Origin: Amphiduros pacificus | Taxonomy: Eukaryota; Annelida; Polychaeta; Phyllodocida; Hesionidae | DNA length: 64,000 nucleotides | Direction of reading: 5' to 3' | Assembly: GCA_949316495.1 (NCBI GenBank) | Contig: OX439000.1 | Span: 3,288,501 to 3,352,500, forward strand | Part shown: piece after piece, positions 24,611 to 38,140 of the stretch | Layout of the letters: every line of letters starts with the position of its first letter | Position numbering within the stretch: position 1 is the stretch's first letter | Made by a program: the position numbers and the translations under genes | Notes under the pieces: model-generated | Databases searched by the model: none | What the model was told of the DNA's origin: nothing | Seen by the model: the letters and a program-made list of their open reading frames with translations, nothing else

Positions 24611-25394
24611 CTAATCCAACTGATGGTCTTTTTATTGAAGTTGTAATTTCTACTTAATCAAAGAAAGTTTAGGTAAATGCTTTTTTAAAATTGTAGCACA
24701 TCCACAGTTACAGTCTTGTCATAGATAGCATGGCTTGAGGTCTTCGGGAACGATTGAATGAATCTTATTTTTAACCATTGCTAAAATGTATTTTGATATT
24801 CTGATATTGTGCAAGAAACTCGCTTATGATATTTTTCTCCGAAACATGATTCAGGAAGTAATTTCTTCAAAAACATTTTTAGGGACTTGAACCAACATGC
24901 TTGAGAACATTCTAATATTTCTCCCAATTAACTATCAATAAATCAAAGCACAACTTTTTGGCATATAGAGAACAAAATGAGCTTTAATACGGAATGTATA
25001 TGAATATAATGGTAAGGAGTATGCAGTTAGGCCTTTGTATGGAGATATAATGCCATGGAATGTGCAGTATCTTGGCAGTAGATATAGAGCCAGGCTGACA
25101 GACAGCAGATGAGAAGCTACCTGCGAATGAGTTCACTTCTCAGGTTTCCCGTAAGCTTCCCATATGACTGCTCCGATCCCCGCCAAGTACATCAACACCA
25201 CCCTCTTATTGACAACCATATTTGGTCTGGCCAGATAATGTAAATAGATCTAAGACATTTTAATTTCTCCTGGAAATTTGATTTCGATTTAGAATTTTAA
25301 TGATATAAACACCTCAAATTTCTTGATCAAAATTAAATTTCTGATTACTGTAAGATATCAATTTCATGATTATTCCATTGATTGCAATATTTCA

Positions 25395-25447
25395 GATTTT
25401 AATCAAACAAGACAATTTCGAAATGTTTCAAATTCTTTATAAATCAT
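25395..25447 (+). repeat. Dispersed 53-bp repeat, copy 1
   Basis: Nearly identical to 26084-26136: GATTTTAATC, one changed base, then AACAAGACAATTTCGAAATG and on to TTTATAAATCAT. The two copies lie 689 bp apart in the same intron and orientation. Confidence 0.85.
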
Positions 25448-26083
25448 CTTCAGAAGAATAATATCTTAAATAATATATTCCGCAACATTCAAAGAAGTTA
25501 ATATTATCCATTATGTATTTTAGTTTTACTCTTATTTCCTGTATATAACAAAACCTATGCTAATGGGCCATGAGAATAGCTGGGAAGCCAATGTACCACA
25601 TTAGGGGCTGACGGCAACAAAGGGGCACAGGTCAAAGATGCTGTATAATAAGCTGGAGCAAAAAGCCATATCTTGTCTGCAAGACTTGCTTATATGCTGA
25701 CGTCTGGGGTTGCAGTTCTTTATCACATTGTGGAGCATTCTATATGATAGCAATATGAACTCTATTTCTGTCCGCAGGATGACATCAGGTCCTTACACAA
25801 AGATGTTACATATTTTTATGTAGAAAACCATAGTAACATGGAACAATATCATATGAGTCACAGAGAGGTAAAATGTAGCATTAGTCACATCTGCATAATA
25901 TCAGTCTTTTTCCATAATGAGAGGACAGTGAAGGGTGAATCTTAAGGGCAGAGTGATTGTATTAAGATACATTTAAATACAACATTTCTATTAAATGGAA
26001 TCTTCTTCTTTACAACTGTGTTATCCTGTGTTAATGGCCAAATAAATAGGTTGCATTGACATGAACAGATTTTTAAAAATAAA

Positions 26084-26136
26084 GATTTTAATCTAACAAG
26101 ACAATTTCGAAATGTTTCAAATTCTTTATAAATCAT
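26084..26136 (+). repeat. Dispersed 53-bp repeat, copy 2
   Basis: Second copy of the repeat at 25395-25447. It abuts the 34-bp triplication that starts at 26138. Confidence 0.85.
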
Positions 26137-26137
26137 A

Positions 26138-26250
26138 TAAAAGGTATCTTTTTAACATAATTTATAAATCTTTAAATGTATCTTTTTAACGTAATTTATA
26201 AATCTTTAAAGGTATCTTTTTTTAATGTAATTTACAGATATCTGATTTCC
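26138..26250. repeat. 34-bp triplication
   Basis: Three imperfect copies containing TATCTTTTTAACGTAATTTA then TAAATCTTTAAA. A further partial copy lies near 26306. Confidence 0.75.
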
Positions 26251-27188
26251 AATGGTCTTGACAAGGAAAAATAAGTCGCATTACCAAAAATAGATTGTTC
26301 ACATAAAGGTATCTTTTTAATATAATTTAAGATCTTACAGATCTCATATTTCCAATTATGAAGGTGATGCATTACAGGTACCCTCTTTCAGGACCCTTCT
26401 CAAATAATGCCAGAAAATTAATTGACATTCCTGGTCACACCTTTACTCAGCATCATATTATATAAAAAACGATAAGGACATGAATAAAGAGGATGCTCAT
26501 GTAGATAAAATTATCTGAACCATTCTTTGATATTTTTATACTTCACAAAGCTGGAAAATACTTCAGTATCAGATAACAACATTAATTTGCTCATTTTTAT
26601 CATATTTCTTAAGGATCTTAATATTTATTGTGTATTATAATCAAATGCTCGCTGACTTCTCCCTTAAACATTAAGAGGAACTTGCATATATTTTGTGATG
26701 CTTTTATGTTAGTTGAATAAATGCTGAACAACAAAGCTTGGCAATGCATCCTGATATAATAATATTCCAATAATATTCCAATTAAGAAAATATATCTATC
26801 TGAAACAATCTCTGAAAATAATATCTCAAATTGGTTATAAAAACATTTCAGTCACTATAATATGTATGTAGGATAAAAATATATATATACATGGAATGTT
26901 CAGGATAAAACAATTACATGATAACATACTTATATAATTTTTATGATTTCATTTTATTGCATTATTGCATAATAATTACATGCAAAATAAAAGCTTTTTA
27001 TAGCGTGATTGCCGGTTACCATATTGTTTTTTTAATGACTGGATTTTAGAGAATTTATTGAGCACTTCTGTTTTTTGTGCAATTATGGTATGTGTTGTAT
27101 TCAATGGGGCAAGATGGCAACCAACAATCAGCTTATTATTGACAAACCCAAATATGACTTATTTTAGATAAAACTGCATGTGAGAAAC

Positions 27189-27195
<7 letters not shown>

Positions 27196-27256
<61 letters not shown>
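27196..27256. repeat. (TA)n microsatellite
   Basis: About 30 TA dinucleotides, uninterrupted, 130 bp downstream of Rab3 exon 3 in transcript order. Confidence 0.97.
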
Positions 27257-27257
<1 letters not shown>

Positions 27258-27384
27258 CTTTAGATAATAAATATACATAAACCACTTATTCTCAATTTTC
27301 AAAGCAAACCAATTTCTATAATATTCTTAATATTAGACTTACTAATTCAGTAGAAAAAGTAAAATGGCAGGATGTTGTACTCAC

Positions 27385-27503
27385 CAATCTTGTACTGCAT
27401 TGAATGATTCTTCATTTGTGACGTCATACATTAGTATAAATCCCATAGCTCCTCTGTAATATGCTGTGGTGATGGTTCTGTACCGCTCCTGGCCTGCTGT
27501 GTC
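27385..27503 (-). CDS. rab3: Rab3 GTPase, exon 3 (switch II)
   Basis: A 119-bp exon between acceptor TAATTGCAG and donor GTGAGT. It encodes residues 76-114 and two bases of Trp115. It opens with DTAGQE (G3 motif and the catalytic Gln80), then [20 protein letters not shown] (switch II and alpha-2/beta-4) and [13 protein letters not shown]. Every residue matches what is expected of Rab3. The split Trp codon can be completed by either version of exon 4, both of which begin with G. Confidence 0.98.
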
Positions 27504-27872
27504 CTGCAATTAGCAAACACACAAAACAGTTAAACTCACGTCCGAAAAAAAGGATTCAATCAAAGGTCAACATATTGTTATTGGCAAACATCACTCAAAA
27601 TAATACAATTATTTATGTCATATTAGCTGAACTAGCAAAGATTATCTGCTTATTACATTGCGATCAAGAGAAATATGACAAATGCACAAATTCAAAATGG
27701 CATTTTCAAATGTTTCCAAACCACCGTCACTGAAGACCAGATTGCTAGGCTTCAGCAACCTGTCAGAGGTTTATTTAGTTATGAACACCTGAATTACAAC
27801 TACAAATCTGGATTAAACCTGGCTCAATAGAAAATTATATCTCTATTATGAAAAGTAGCATAAAAGTAGCAT

Positions 27873-28064
27873 AAATGAAAACAACTGATATAGACTGGGC
27901 AATCCATTCCTATCATATAGGAACACTGAGAACCTCTAATGAAAACAACTGATATAGACTGGGCAATCCATTCCTATCATATAGGAACACTGAGAACCTC
28001 TAATGAAAACAACTGATATAGACTGGGCAATCCATTCTTATCATATAGGAATACTGAGAACTTC
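27873..28064. repeat. 64-bp triplication
   Basis: Three copies at 27873, 27937 and 28001, each with GAAAACAACTGATATAGACT and ending GAACACTGAGAACCTC. Copies 1 and 2 are identical over most of the unit; copy 3 has a few changes. Confidence 0.93.
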
Positions 28065-28640
28065 TAATGAGTCTCAACATAAATGAAACTGATTCCATGT
28101 AAAACTAGAAGATCCATCCCAAAATATCTAAGCACTTTCACAAGAAAATGTCATGTTTTAATGATCAGAATATCTGGTCAGGCTGGGCGTGTCTGTATCA
28201 GTTAATATTGATAAGATCAAACAGCTTCAAGCACTACAGACCTCTCATTACTGGTAAATAGGTTCAGATATTCTCCTTATTCTTAAGATCACATTTCAAA
28301 CTTTACATCATTATTAAGCATTCATAAGCGTGACTAAGGTTCTCTATTTCCACAGATGAAAATCTCAACCTAATAATAAAATACTGCACACATTTTTTCA
28401 TGGAATAACGGCAAAACATCATAATTAAATGTGCAAAAACACCATAATTAAATGTGCTGTATGTACATTCTGTGTTGGGAAAGTAAATATCACAAACTGT
28501 AAAAACATATTAATGAATAATACATTGGAAAAGGATGATTCTGAAGCAATATTTTGTTCCTGGTATCATTAATTTAATGTCAGTATGCTGTATGTTGACA
28601 GCAGACAAACACAGACAAAACAGCAGACAAAATGACATGA

Positions 28641-31600
28641 GTAGGAGAGAGGGTAGATTTGCATTAAGGGAGTGGTGAGGCTAGATGCTGACAGAGGCCA
28701 TATGGGTAGGAGAGAGGGTAGATTTGCATTAAGGGAGTGGTGAGGCTAGATGCTGACAGAGGCCATATGGGTGGGAGAGAGGGTAGATTTGCATTAAGGG
28801 AGTGGTGAGACTAGACGCTGACAGAGGCTGTATGGGTGGGAGAGAGGGTAGATTTGCATTAAGGGAGTGGTGAGACTAGATGCTGACAGAGGCCATATGG
28901 GTGGGAGAGAGGGTAGATTTGCATTAAGGGAGTGGTGAGACTAGATGCTGAAAGAGGCCATATGGGTAGGAGAGAGGGTAGATTTGCATTAAGGGAGTGG
29001 TGAGACTAGATGCTGACAGAGGCCGTATGGGTAGGAGAGGGTAGATTTGCATTAAGGGAGTGGTGAGGCTAGATGCTGACAGAGGCCATATGGGTGGGAG
29101 AGAGGGTAGATTTGCATTAAGGGAGTGGTGAGACTAGATGCTGACCGAGGCCATATGGGTAGGAGAGAGGGTAGATTTGCATTAAGGGAGTGGCGAGACT
29201 AGATGCTGACAGAGGCCATATGGGTGGGAGAGAGGGTAGATTTGCATTAAGGGAGTGGTGAGGCTAGATGCTGACAGAGGCCATATGGGTGGGAGAGAGG
29301 GTAGATTTGCATTAAGGGAGTGGTGAGGCTAGATGCTGACCGAGGCCATATGGGTAGGAGAGAGGGTAGATTTGCATTAAGGGAGTGGTGAGACTAGATG
29401 CTGACAGAGGCCGTATGGGTAGGAGAGAGGGTAGATTTGCATTAAGGGAGTGGTGAGACTAGATGCTGACAGAGGCCGTATGGGTAGGAGAGAGGGTAGA
29501 TTTGCATTAAGGGAGTGGTGAGGCTAGACGCTGACAGAGGCTGTATGGGTAGGAGAGAGGGTAGATTTGCATTAAGGGAGTGGTGAGACTAGACGCTGAC
29601 AGAGGCTGTATGGGTAGGAGAGAGGGTAGATTTGCATTAAGGGAGTGGTGAGGCTAGATGCTGACAGAGGCCATATGGGTGGGAGAGAGGGTAGATTTGC
29701 ATTAAGGGAGTGGTGAGACTAGATGCTGACAGAGGCCATATGGGTAGGAGAGAGGGTAGATTTGCATTAAGGGAGTGGTGAGGCTAGATGCTGACAGAGG
29801 CCATATGGGTGGGAGAGAGGGTAGATTTGCATTAAGGGAGTGGTGAGGCTAGATGCTGACAGAGGCCATATGGGTGGGAGAGAGGGTAGATTTGCATTAA
29901 GGGAGTGGTGAGACTAGATGCTGACAGAGGCCATATGGGTAGGAGAGAGGGTAGATTTGCATTAAGGGAGTGGTGAGGCTAGATGCTGACAGAGGCCATA
30001 TGGGTGGGAGAGAGGGTAGATTTGCATTAAGGGAGTGGTGAGACTAGATGCTGACCGAGGCCATATGGGTAGGAGAGAGGGTAGATTTGCATTAAGGGAG
30101 TGGCGAGACTAGATGCTGACAGAGGCCATATGGGTGGGAGAGAGGGTAGATTTGCATTAAGGGAGTGGTGAGACTAGATGCTGACAGAGGCCATATGGGT
30201 AGGAGAGAGGGTAGATTTGCATTAAGGGAGTGGTGAGGCTAGATGCTGACAGAGGCCATATGGGTGGGAGAGAGGGTAGATTTGCATTAAGGGAGTGGTG
30301 AGACTAGACGCTGACAGAGGCTGTATGGGTAGGAGAGAGGGTAGATTTGCATTAAGGGAGTGGCGAGACTAGATGCTGACAGAGGCCATATGGGTGGGAG
30401 AGAGGGTAGATTTGCATTAAGGGAGTGGTGAGGCTAGATGCTGACAGAGGCCATATGGGTGGGAGAGAGGGTAGATTTGCATTAAGGGAGTGGTGAGGCT
30501 AGATGCTGACCGAGGCCATATGGGTAGGAGAGAGGGTAGATTTGCATTAAGGGAGTGGTGAGACTAGATGCTGACAGAGGTCGTATGGGTGGGAGAGAGG
30601 GTAGATTTGCATTAAGGGAGTGGTGAGGCTAGATGCTGACAGAGGCCATATGGGTGGGAGAGAGGGTAGATTTGCATTAAGGGAGTGGTGAGGCTAGATG
30701 CTGACCGAGGCCATATGGGTAGGAGAGAGGGTAGATTTGCATTAAGGGAGTGGCGAGACTAGATGCTGACAGAGGCCGTATGGGTGGGAGAGAGGGTAGA
30801 TTTGCATTAAGGGAGTGGTGAGGCTAGATGCTGACAGAGGCCATATGGGTGGGAGAGAAGGTAGATTTGCATTACGGGAGTGGTGAGGCTAGATGCTGAC
30901 CGAGGCCATATGGGTGGGAGAGAGGGTAGATTTGCATTAAGGGAGTGGTGAGGCTAGATGCTGACCGAGGCCATATGGGTGGGAGAGAGGGTAGATTTGC
31001 ATTAAGGGAGTGGTGAGATTTGATGCTGACAGAGGCCATATGGGTAGGAGAGAGGGTAGATTTGCATTAAGGGAGTGGTGAGACTAGATGCTGACAGAGG
31101 CCATATGGGTAGGAGAGAGGGTAGATTTGCATTAAGGGAGTGGTGAGACAAGATGCTGACAGAGGCCATATGGGTGGGAGAGAGGGTAGATTTGCATTAA
31201 GGGAGTGGTGAGGCTAGATGCTGACAGAGGCCATATGGGTAGGAGAGAGGGTAGATTTGCATTAAGGGAGTGGTGAGGCTAGATGCTGACCGAGGCCATA
31301 TGGGTGGGAGAGAGGGTAGATTTGCATTAAGGGAGTGGTGAGATTTGATGCTGACAGAGGCCATATGGGTAGGAGAGAGGGTAGATTTGCATTAAGGGAG
31401 TGGTGAGACTAGATGCTGACAGAGGCCATATGGGTAGGAGAGAGGGTAGATTTGCATTAAGGGAGTGGTGAGACAAGATGCTGACAGAGGCCATATGGGT
31501 GGGAGAGAGGGTAGATTTGCATTAAGGGAGTGGTGAGGCTAGATGCTGACAGAGGCCATATGGGTGGGAGAGAGGGTAGATTTGCATTAAGGGAGTGGTG

Positions 31601-34206
31601 AGGCTAGATGCTGACCGAGGCCATATGGGTAGGAGAGAGGGTAGATTTGCATTAAGGGAGTGGTGAGACTAGATGCTGACAGAGGCCGTATGGGTAGGAG
31701 AGAGGGTAGATTTGCATTAAGGGAGTGGTGAGACTAGATGCTGACAGAGGCCGTATGGGTAGGAGAGAGGGTAGATTTGCATTAAGGGAGTGGTGAGGCT
31801 AGACGCTGACAGAGGCTGTATGGGTAGGAGAGAGGGTAGATTTGCATTAAGGGAGTGGTGAGACTAGACGCTGACAGAGGCTGTATGGGTAGGAGAGAGG
31901 GTAGATTTGCATTAAGGGAGTGGTGAGGCTAGATGCTGACAGAGGCCATATGGGTGGGAGAGAGGGTAGATTTGCATTAAGGGAGTGGTGAGACTAGATG
32001 CTGACAGAGGCCATATGGGTAGGAGAGAGGGTAGATTTGCATTAAGGGAGTGGTGAGGCTAGATGCTGACAGAGGCCATATGGGTGGGAGAGAGGGTAGA
32101 TTTGCATTAAGGGAGTGGTGAGGCTAGATGCTGACAGAGGCCATATGGGTGGGAGAGAGGGTAGATTTGCATTAAGGGAGTGGTGAGACTAGATGCTGAC
32201 AGAGGCCATATGGGTAGGAGAGAGGGTAGATTTGCATTAAGGGAGTGGTGAGGCTAGATGCTGACAGAGGCCATATGGGTGGGAGAGAGGGTAGATTTGC
32301 ATTAAGGGAGTGGTGAGACTAGATGCTGACCGAGGCCATATGGGTAGGAGAGAGGGTAGATTTGCATTAAGGGAGTGGCGAGACTAGATGCTGACAGAGG
32401 CCATATGGGTGGGAGAGAGGGTAGATTTGCATTAAGGGAGTGGTGAGACTAGATGCTGACAGAGGCCATATGGGTAGGAGAGAGGGTAGATTTGCATTAA
32501 GGGAGTGGTGAGGCTAGATGCTGACAGAGGCCATATGGGTGGGAGAGAGGGTAGATTTGCATTAAGGGAGTGGTGAGACTAGACGCTGACAGAGGCTGTA
32601 TGGGTAGGAGAGAGGGTAGATTTGCATTAAGGGAGTGGCGAGACTAGATGCTGACAGAGGCCATATGGGTGGGAGAGAGGGTAGATTTGCATTAAGGGAG
32701 TGGTGAGGCTAGATGCTGACAGAGGCCATATGGGTGGGAGAGAGGGTAGATTTGCATTAAGGGAGTGGTGAGGCTAGATGCTGACCGAGGCCATATGGGT
32801 AGGAGAGAGGGTAGATTTGCATTAAGGGAGTGGTGAGACTAGATGCTGACAGAGGTCGTATGGGTGGGAGAGAGGGTAGATTTGCATTAAGGGAGTGGTG
32901 AGGCTAGATGCTGACAGAGGCCATATGGGTGGGAGAGAGGGTAGATTTGCATTAAGGGAGTGGTGAGGCTAGATGCTGACCGAGGCCATATGGGTAGGAG
33001 AGAGGGTAGATTTGCATTAAGGGAGTGGCGAGACTAGATGCTGACAGAGGCCGTATGGGTGGGAGAGAGGGTAGATTTGCATTAAGGGAGTGGTGAGGCT
33101 AGATGCTGACAGAGGCCATATGGGTGGGAGAGAAGGTAGATTTGCATTAAGGGAGTGGTGAGGCTAGATGCTGACCGAGGCCATATGGGTGGGAGAGAGG
33201 GTAGATTTGCATTAAGGGAGTGGTGAGGCTAGATGCTGACCGAGGCCATATGGGTGGGAGAGAGGGTAGATTTGCATTAAGGGAGTGGTGAGATTTGATG
33301 CTGACAGAGGCCATATGGGTAGGAGAGAGGGTAGATTTGCATTAAGGGAGTGGTGAGACTAGATGCTGACAGAGGCCATATGGGTAGGAGAGAGGGTAGA
33401 TTTGCATTAAGGGAGTGGTGAGACAAGATGCTGACAGAGGCCATATGGGTGGGAGAGAGGGTAGATTTGCATTAAGGGAGTGGTGAGGCTAGATGCTGAC
33501 AGAGGCCATATGGGTAGGAGAGAGGGTAGATTTGCATTAAGGGAGTGGTGAGACTAGATGCTGACAGAGGCCGTATGGGTGGGAGAGAGGGTAGATTTGC
33601 ATTAAGGGAGTGGTGAGGCTAGATGCTGACAGAGGCCATATGGGTAGGAGAGAGGGTAGATTTGCATTAAGGGAGTGGTGAGACTAGATGCTGACAGAGG
33701 CCGTATGGGTGGGAGAGAGGGTAGATTTGCATTAAGGGAGTGGTGAGACTAGATGCTGACAGAGGCTATATGGGTGGGAGAGAGGGTAGATTTGCATTAA
33801 GGGAGTGGCGAGACTAGATGCTGACCGAGGCCATATGGGTGGGAGAGAGGGTAGATTTGCATTAAGGGAGTGGTGAGGCTAGATGCTGACAGAGGCCATA
33901 TGGGTGGGAGAGAGGGTAGATTTGCATTAAGGGAGTGGTGAGGCTAGATGCTGACAGAGGCCATATGGGTGGGAGAGAGGGTAGATTTGCATGAAGGGAG
34001 TGGTGAGGCTAGATGCTGACAGAGGCCATATGGGTGGGAGAGAGGGTAGATTTGCATTAAGGGAGTGGTGAGGCTAGATGCTGACAGAGGCCGTATGGGT
34101 AGGAGAGAGGGTAGATTTGCATGAAGGGAGTGGTGAGGCTAGATGCTGACAGAGGCCGTATGGGTGGGAGAGAGGGTAGATTTGCATTAAGGGAGTGGTG
34201 AGAGGA
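28641..34206. repeat. 65-bp satellite, about 85 copies, 5.6 kb
   Basis: Head-to-tail 65-bp units starting GTGGGAGAGAGGGTAGATTT or GTAGGAGAGAGGGTAGATTT, continuing GCATTAAGGGAGTGGTGAG, then CTAGATGCTGAC and AGAGGCCATATGG. Units differ by a small set of recurring variants: A/G after GT, GGCT/GACT, CAGA/CCGA, CCATA/CCGTA/CTGTA, TGGTG/TGGCG. One unit is 2 bp short near 29031. All units I read keep ATTTGCAT, the POU octamer. Variant order repeats at a distance of exactly 2275 bp (35 units), showing a higher-order duplication. The array starts and ends abruptly in unique DNA. Confidence 0.98.
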
Positions 34207-34950
34207 GATGAGTCCAGCTGACAATGTTTGCCTAATCGATCATACAGTCAATGGACAGACCTGGCCTGGCTGAATGTAGGCATCCTTCCCTCGCCTCTAT
34301 CACTCAATCATAAATCATGGGATATTATTCCACAGTGTATAAATAGGCAAGAATCTCAAATCAAACTGACATGGACATTGCTCTTAAAATGGAAACTCGC
34401 TGTACTGAAATATAAATTCTCTTCATACATAAACAAGGAAAGTTGTATATCACTAACTTATTATTTAAGTGTGAGTAAACTAAGCAAGGAGTGACCATAC
34501 TGAACAATGCGGCAATGACGTGAGCACATAGAGTCACTTGACATGCGAGAGATCTCATTTGGTTTGCTTCATTCATAATAGATGACTGGGAACAACTGAT
34601 AAAAGACCATAAAATCAGTGTTAGTGTGATATATATCTGAAATTTCCTACCCATAACATTTCTCACACAGAAAAAATGGAGTCTAATCAGATTGAATTAT
34701 CATTATAACTAAGTCATACTCAAATAAAATATTTTGATAAAATTATATATTACAACATGCAGATCCCTGAGATAAATGGAAAAGGCAAGCAAAAAGAGAA
34801 CATTCAATATTGTGCTATGGTCCAGCGAGTCAGTTTGCCCTGATACATATATCAGCCCGCTAATCACCCCTGAGGGGGCCTTGTTGTGCTTCAGTATCTT
34901 GCTTTGTTGTCCATGGCAACCAAGCACCAATCCCATCTGAACTGCATGAA

Positions 34951-35525
34951 GCATTCCCTGCAAGAACCCAATATTAACCCCACATAGAGGGAGTGTGCAT
35001 GCTCGTGAAGCATAAACAACAAGATCTCTATATTAACCCCACATAGAGGGAGTGTGCATGTTCATGTAACTTCTCCAGCAAGAGCCCAGTATTAACCCCA
35101 CACACAGGAAAAAAGCATACTCATGAAACAGCCCCAACAAGATCTCTATATTAACCCCACAGAGGGAGTGTGCATGCTCGAGAAGCATCCCAAGCAAGAG
35201 CCCAATATCAACCCCACAGAGGGAGTGTGCATGCTCGTGAAGCATCCCCAACAAGATCTCTATATTAACCCGACAGAGGGAGTGTGCATACTCGTGAAGT
35301 ATCCCCGGCAAGAGCTCAGTATTAACCCCACATACAGGGAGTGTGCATGCTCGTGAAGCAGCCCTAACAAGATCTCAATATCAACCCCACAGAGGGAGTG
35401 TGCATGCTCGTGAAGCATCCCAAGCAAGATCTCAATATCAACCCCACAGAGGGAGTGTGCATGCTCGTGAAGCATCCCAAGCAAGATCTCAATATCAACC
35501 CCACAGAGGGAGTGTGCCTTCTCAT
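34951..35525. repeat. 55-60-bp tandem array, about 10 copies
   Basis: The unit contains CCCACAGAGGGAGTGTGCAT, then GCTCGTGAAGCATCCC, then CAAGATCTC. Length varies slightly (CACAGAGGG versus CACATAGAGGG). Short open frames on both strands are repeat artefacts. Confidence 0.92.
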
Positions 35526-36016
35526 GTCTGCCACTTTATCTTGGCCCATGAGATACTCGGGAGTACACTATTCCTCATCTAATTTAAGTCCCTTTTTAAG
35601 GGAAGATTATGAATGAGCATGACGTCCTTATTGCATGCCCTTCCCTGTTCGCAGGCAGCGGTGGCTTACCACAGGACCTACTCTCAGTTCCACTGCTGTT
35701 TTACTGTGGCTCTCAGCTTGGCACAGAACCATGTTTGTTCTTAGCGTTTATCCCATTAGAGTTTTAAGTTGGTAAACACATTTGACAACGGTGGCTGAAT
35801 TGATTGCCCTGCTACAAATAAGCTGCTTAAACTTACTACTAAAGGCCTAATACACTCTATGTGTATGCAAGATAAAACACTTTTTAATTTTAAATGAATA
35901 CAACCACTAATTCAACTGGACAAAACACTGCTTATAAATATAAGAATAGAGACCTTTCAAATATGAAAGGAGATCCATGGTTGAGGCAAAAAGGTCTTCA
36001 CAGATGAAGGTTTATT

Positions 36017-36310
36017 TTTATTTATGTTCAAGAGAGGTACCCCGTTTACTTTTTCAATGTATGTTCAAGAGAGGTGCCCAGTTTACTTTTTCAATGTATG
36101 TTCAAGAGAGGTGCCCAATTTACTTTTTCAATGTATGTTCAAGAGAGGTGCCCAATTTACTTTTTCAATGTATGTTCAAGAGAGGTGCCCAATTTACTTT
36201 TTCAATGTATGCTCAGGAGAGGTACCCAGTTTATTTTGTCAATGTATGTTCAGGAGAGGTACCCAGTTTATTTTGTCAATGTATGTTCCGGAGAGGTGCC
36301 CAGTCATAGT
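36017..36310. repeat. 37-bp tandem array, about 8 copies
   Basis: The unit contains CAATGTATGTTCAAGAGAGG then TGCCCAATTTACTTTTT. The last copies change to CAGGAGAGG and TTTATTTTGT. Confidence 0.93.
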
Positions 36311-36459
36311 TTTTCCAATTATCTGAGGTTTTTTCTGCAGCAAGTGTCAGGAGATTGGTGTATCAGCAGCATCCCAGACATTCCAGGGCGCTGTGGGGAA
36401 CTTATAATGGAAAACACATTTTCAAGGTAGTTAGAGGATTAAATTTTCAACTTTTTTTC

Positions 36460-36545
36460 AAAGCAATTTCCTTCAATTATTTCCAAACCATTTCCTTCAA
36501 CTATTTCTGAACAATTTACTTCAACTATTTCCAAACAATTCACCA
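36460..36545. repeat. 24-26-bp short tandem repeat
   Basis: Three to four copies of TTCAACTATTTCCAAACAAT-like sequence. Confidence 0.8.
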
Positions 36546-37689
36546 ATCTTGAGCAATTGTTTGAATCCCTGAATCTATATAACATTACAGTTGTTTTGAG
36601 TGTGCTTTATCACAAAGGGAGATATAATGTGTGCTAAGTACCAGACTATAAGTAAGTAGACGTGGGAAGTTATCATAGATTTGTAATCCATTAGGTCGTC
36701 TGGTCAGACATGTTCTACTTTAGATATGCCACGAAAGCTTGCCAAGGTAAAACTGAAACCATGGATCTATGCCAACCTCAAACCCTTATATACATACAAG
36801 AGACAAAAAGAAAAGTGAAAAAAACCTTCCCTTTATAAAAGTATTGAATTAAACCTATGTCTCCTATGCCAATAAATTAATTCTTCGTGTCTCGAAAAAG
36901 GAAGAAAATGTGTTTTTTTTTAAAATCTATTTATATTCCTTTGTCAATGCCGTCCATTCCCTCCCCTCAGATTCAATACATTTATTTCAGTGACATACTC
37001 CTGTATTTCCATTGCTAGAGTAACACTGAAGTAATAACAACAGGTTTATAGACTGCGGTTATGCTGATAACATGTAGAATGTTGGTAGGTACATGATGGT
37101 AGGTACCTGGGATTATTTTACCTGCATGTCCGTGGCATAAAAAGATTCATTTCAATATAGATCAATGAAAATTTATGTTTTCTTTAAGAGTCTGTCTACG
37201 ATAAGTATCGTGGGGAATATTATATTGGATTACCCTGTAAAATCTCTCAAATTCAAAGAGAAAAAAAGACCTGTTCCACCACCCCCAAGGCACCAAATAC
37301 TTTCGACTGCTTGAGCTCCACCTGGTGGCAGAATAAACAATGAACGTGGGCAGTATAATAAATACTGTACTTGCTTCAGGTTTAACATCCGGCCTCAAAG
37401 GCAAAAGACAAGCACAGGGAAAAATAAGAATTAAGAGTGTGAAAGTGTGAGATGTCATCATGATGGATGTGATTAGAGCTGCTATCATCTCATCGCTGCA
37501 TTAAGGTAATGATCCAATGGTTGCCAAGCGACCTTATTAGTGCCGCAGGTAAGATTGTCATCTGTATTACAATATGTACCTCTCAGCCTCTCCATACACA
37601 ATGCTTCTCAGGTCACAGCGTGGCAGAAATATATGTGTTTATTACTCATCTGAAACAACAGGTGTGGCAACTCATCTTTGAACATTATT

Positions 37690-38140
37690 CTTTCTCTTTA
37701 TATCTAAACTCTATCTCCTTATATCTAAACTCTATCTCCTTAGATTTAAACTCTAACATCTAAACTCTATCTCCTCATATCTAAACTCTATCTCCTTATA
37801 TTTAAACTCTAATATTTAAACTCTATCTCTTTATATTTAAACTCTATCTCCTTATATTTAAACTCTATCTCCTTATATCTAAACTATCTCCTTATATTTA
37901 AACTCTATCTCTTTATATTTAAACTCTATCTCCTTATATTTAAACTCTATCTCTTTATATTTAAACTCTATCTCCTTATATTTAAACTCTATCTCCTTAT
38001 ATCTAAACTATCTCCTTATATTTAAACTCTATCTCTTTATATTTAAACTCTATCTCCTTATATATAAACTCTATCTCCTTATATCTAAACTCTATCTCTT
38101 TATATTTAAACTTTATCTCTATCTCTTTATATTTAAGGTG
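37690..38140. repeat. 21-bp tandem array, about 21 copies
   Basis: The unit is CTCTATCTCCTTATATTTAA plus one A, with CTTTAT and TATCTAAAC variants and occasional shorter units. The minus (Rab3 sense) strand is purine-rich. Confidence 0.93.

Larger units (their letters stand above)
21831..27384 (-). other. Rab3 intron between exon 3 and the first exon 4 copy
   Basis: 5.55 kb. It holds a possible decayed coding segment (22.05-22.86 kb), the 39/37-bp array (23416-24610), a dispersed 53-bp repeat, a 34-bp triplication and a (TA)n tract. Otherwise AT-rich with nothing recognised. Confidence 0.8.

Noticed and set aside
28641-34206. CRISPR-like appearance of regular repeats
   Set aside because: Units are contiguous with no unique spacers, and the window is clearly eukaryotic.
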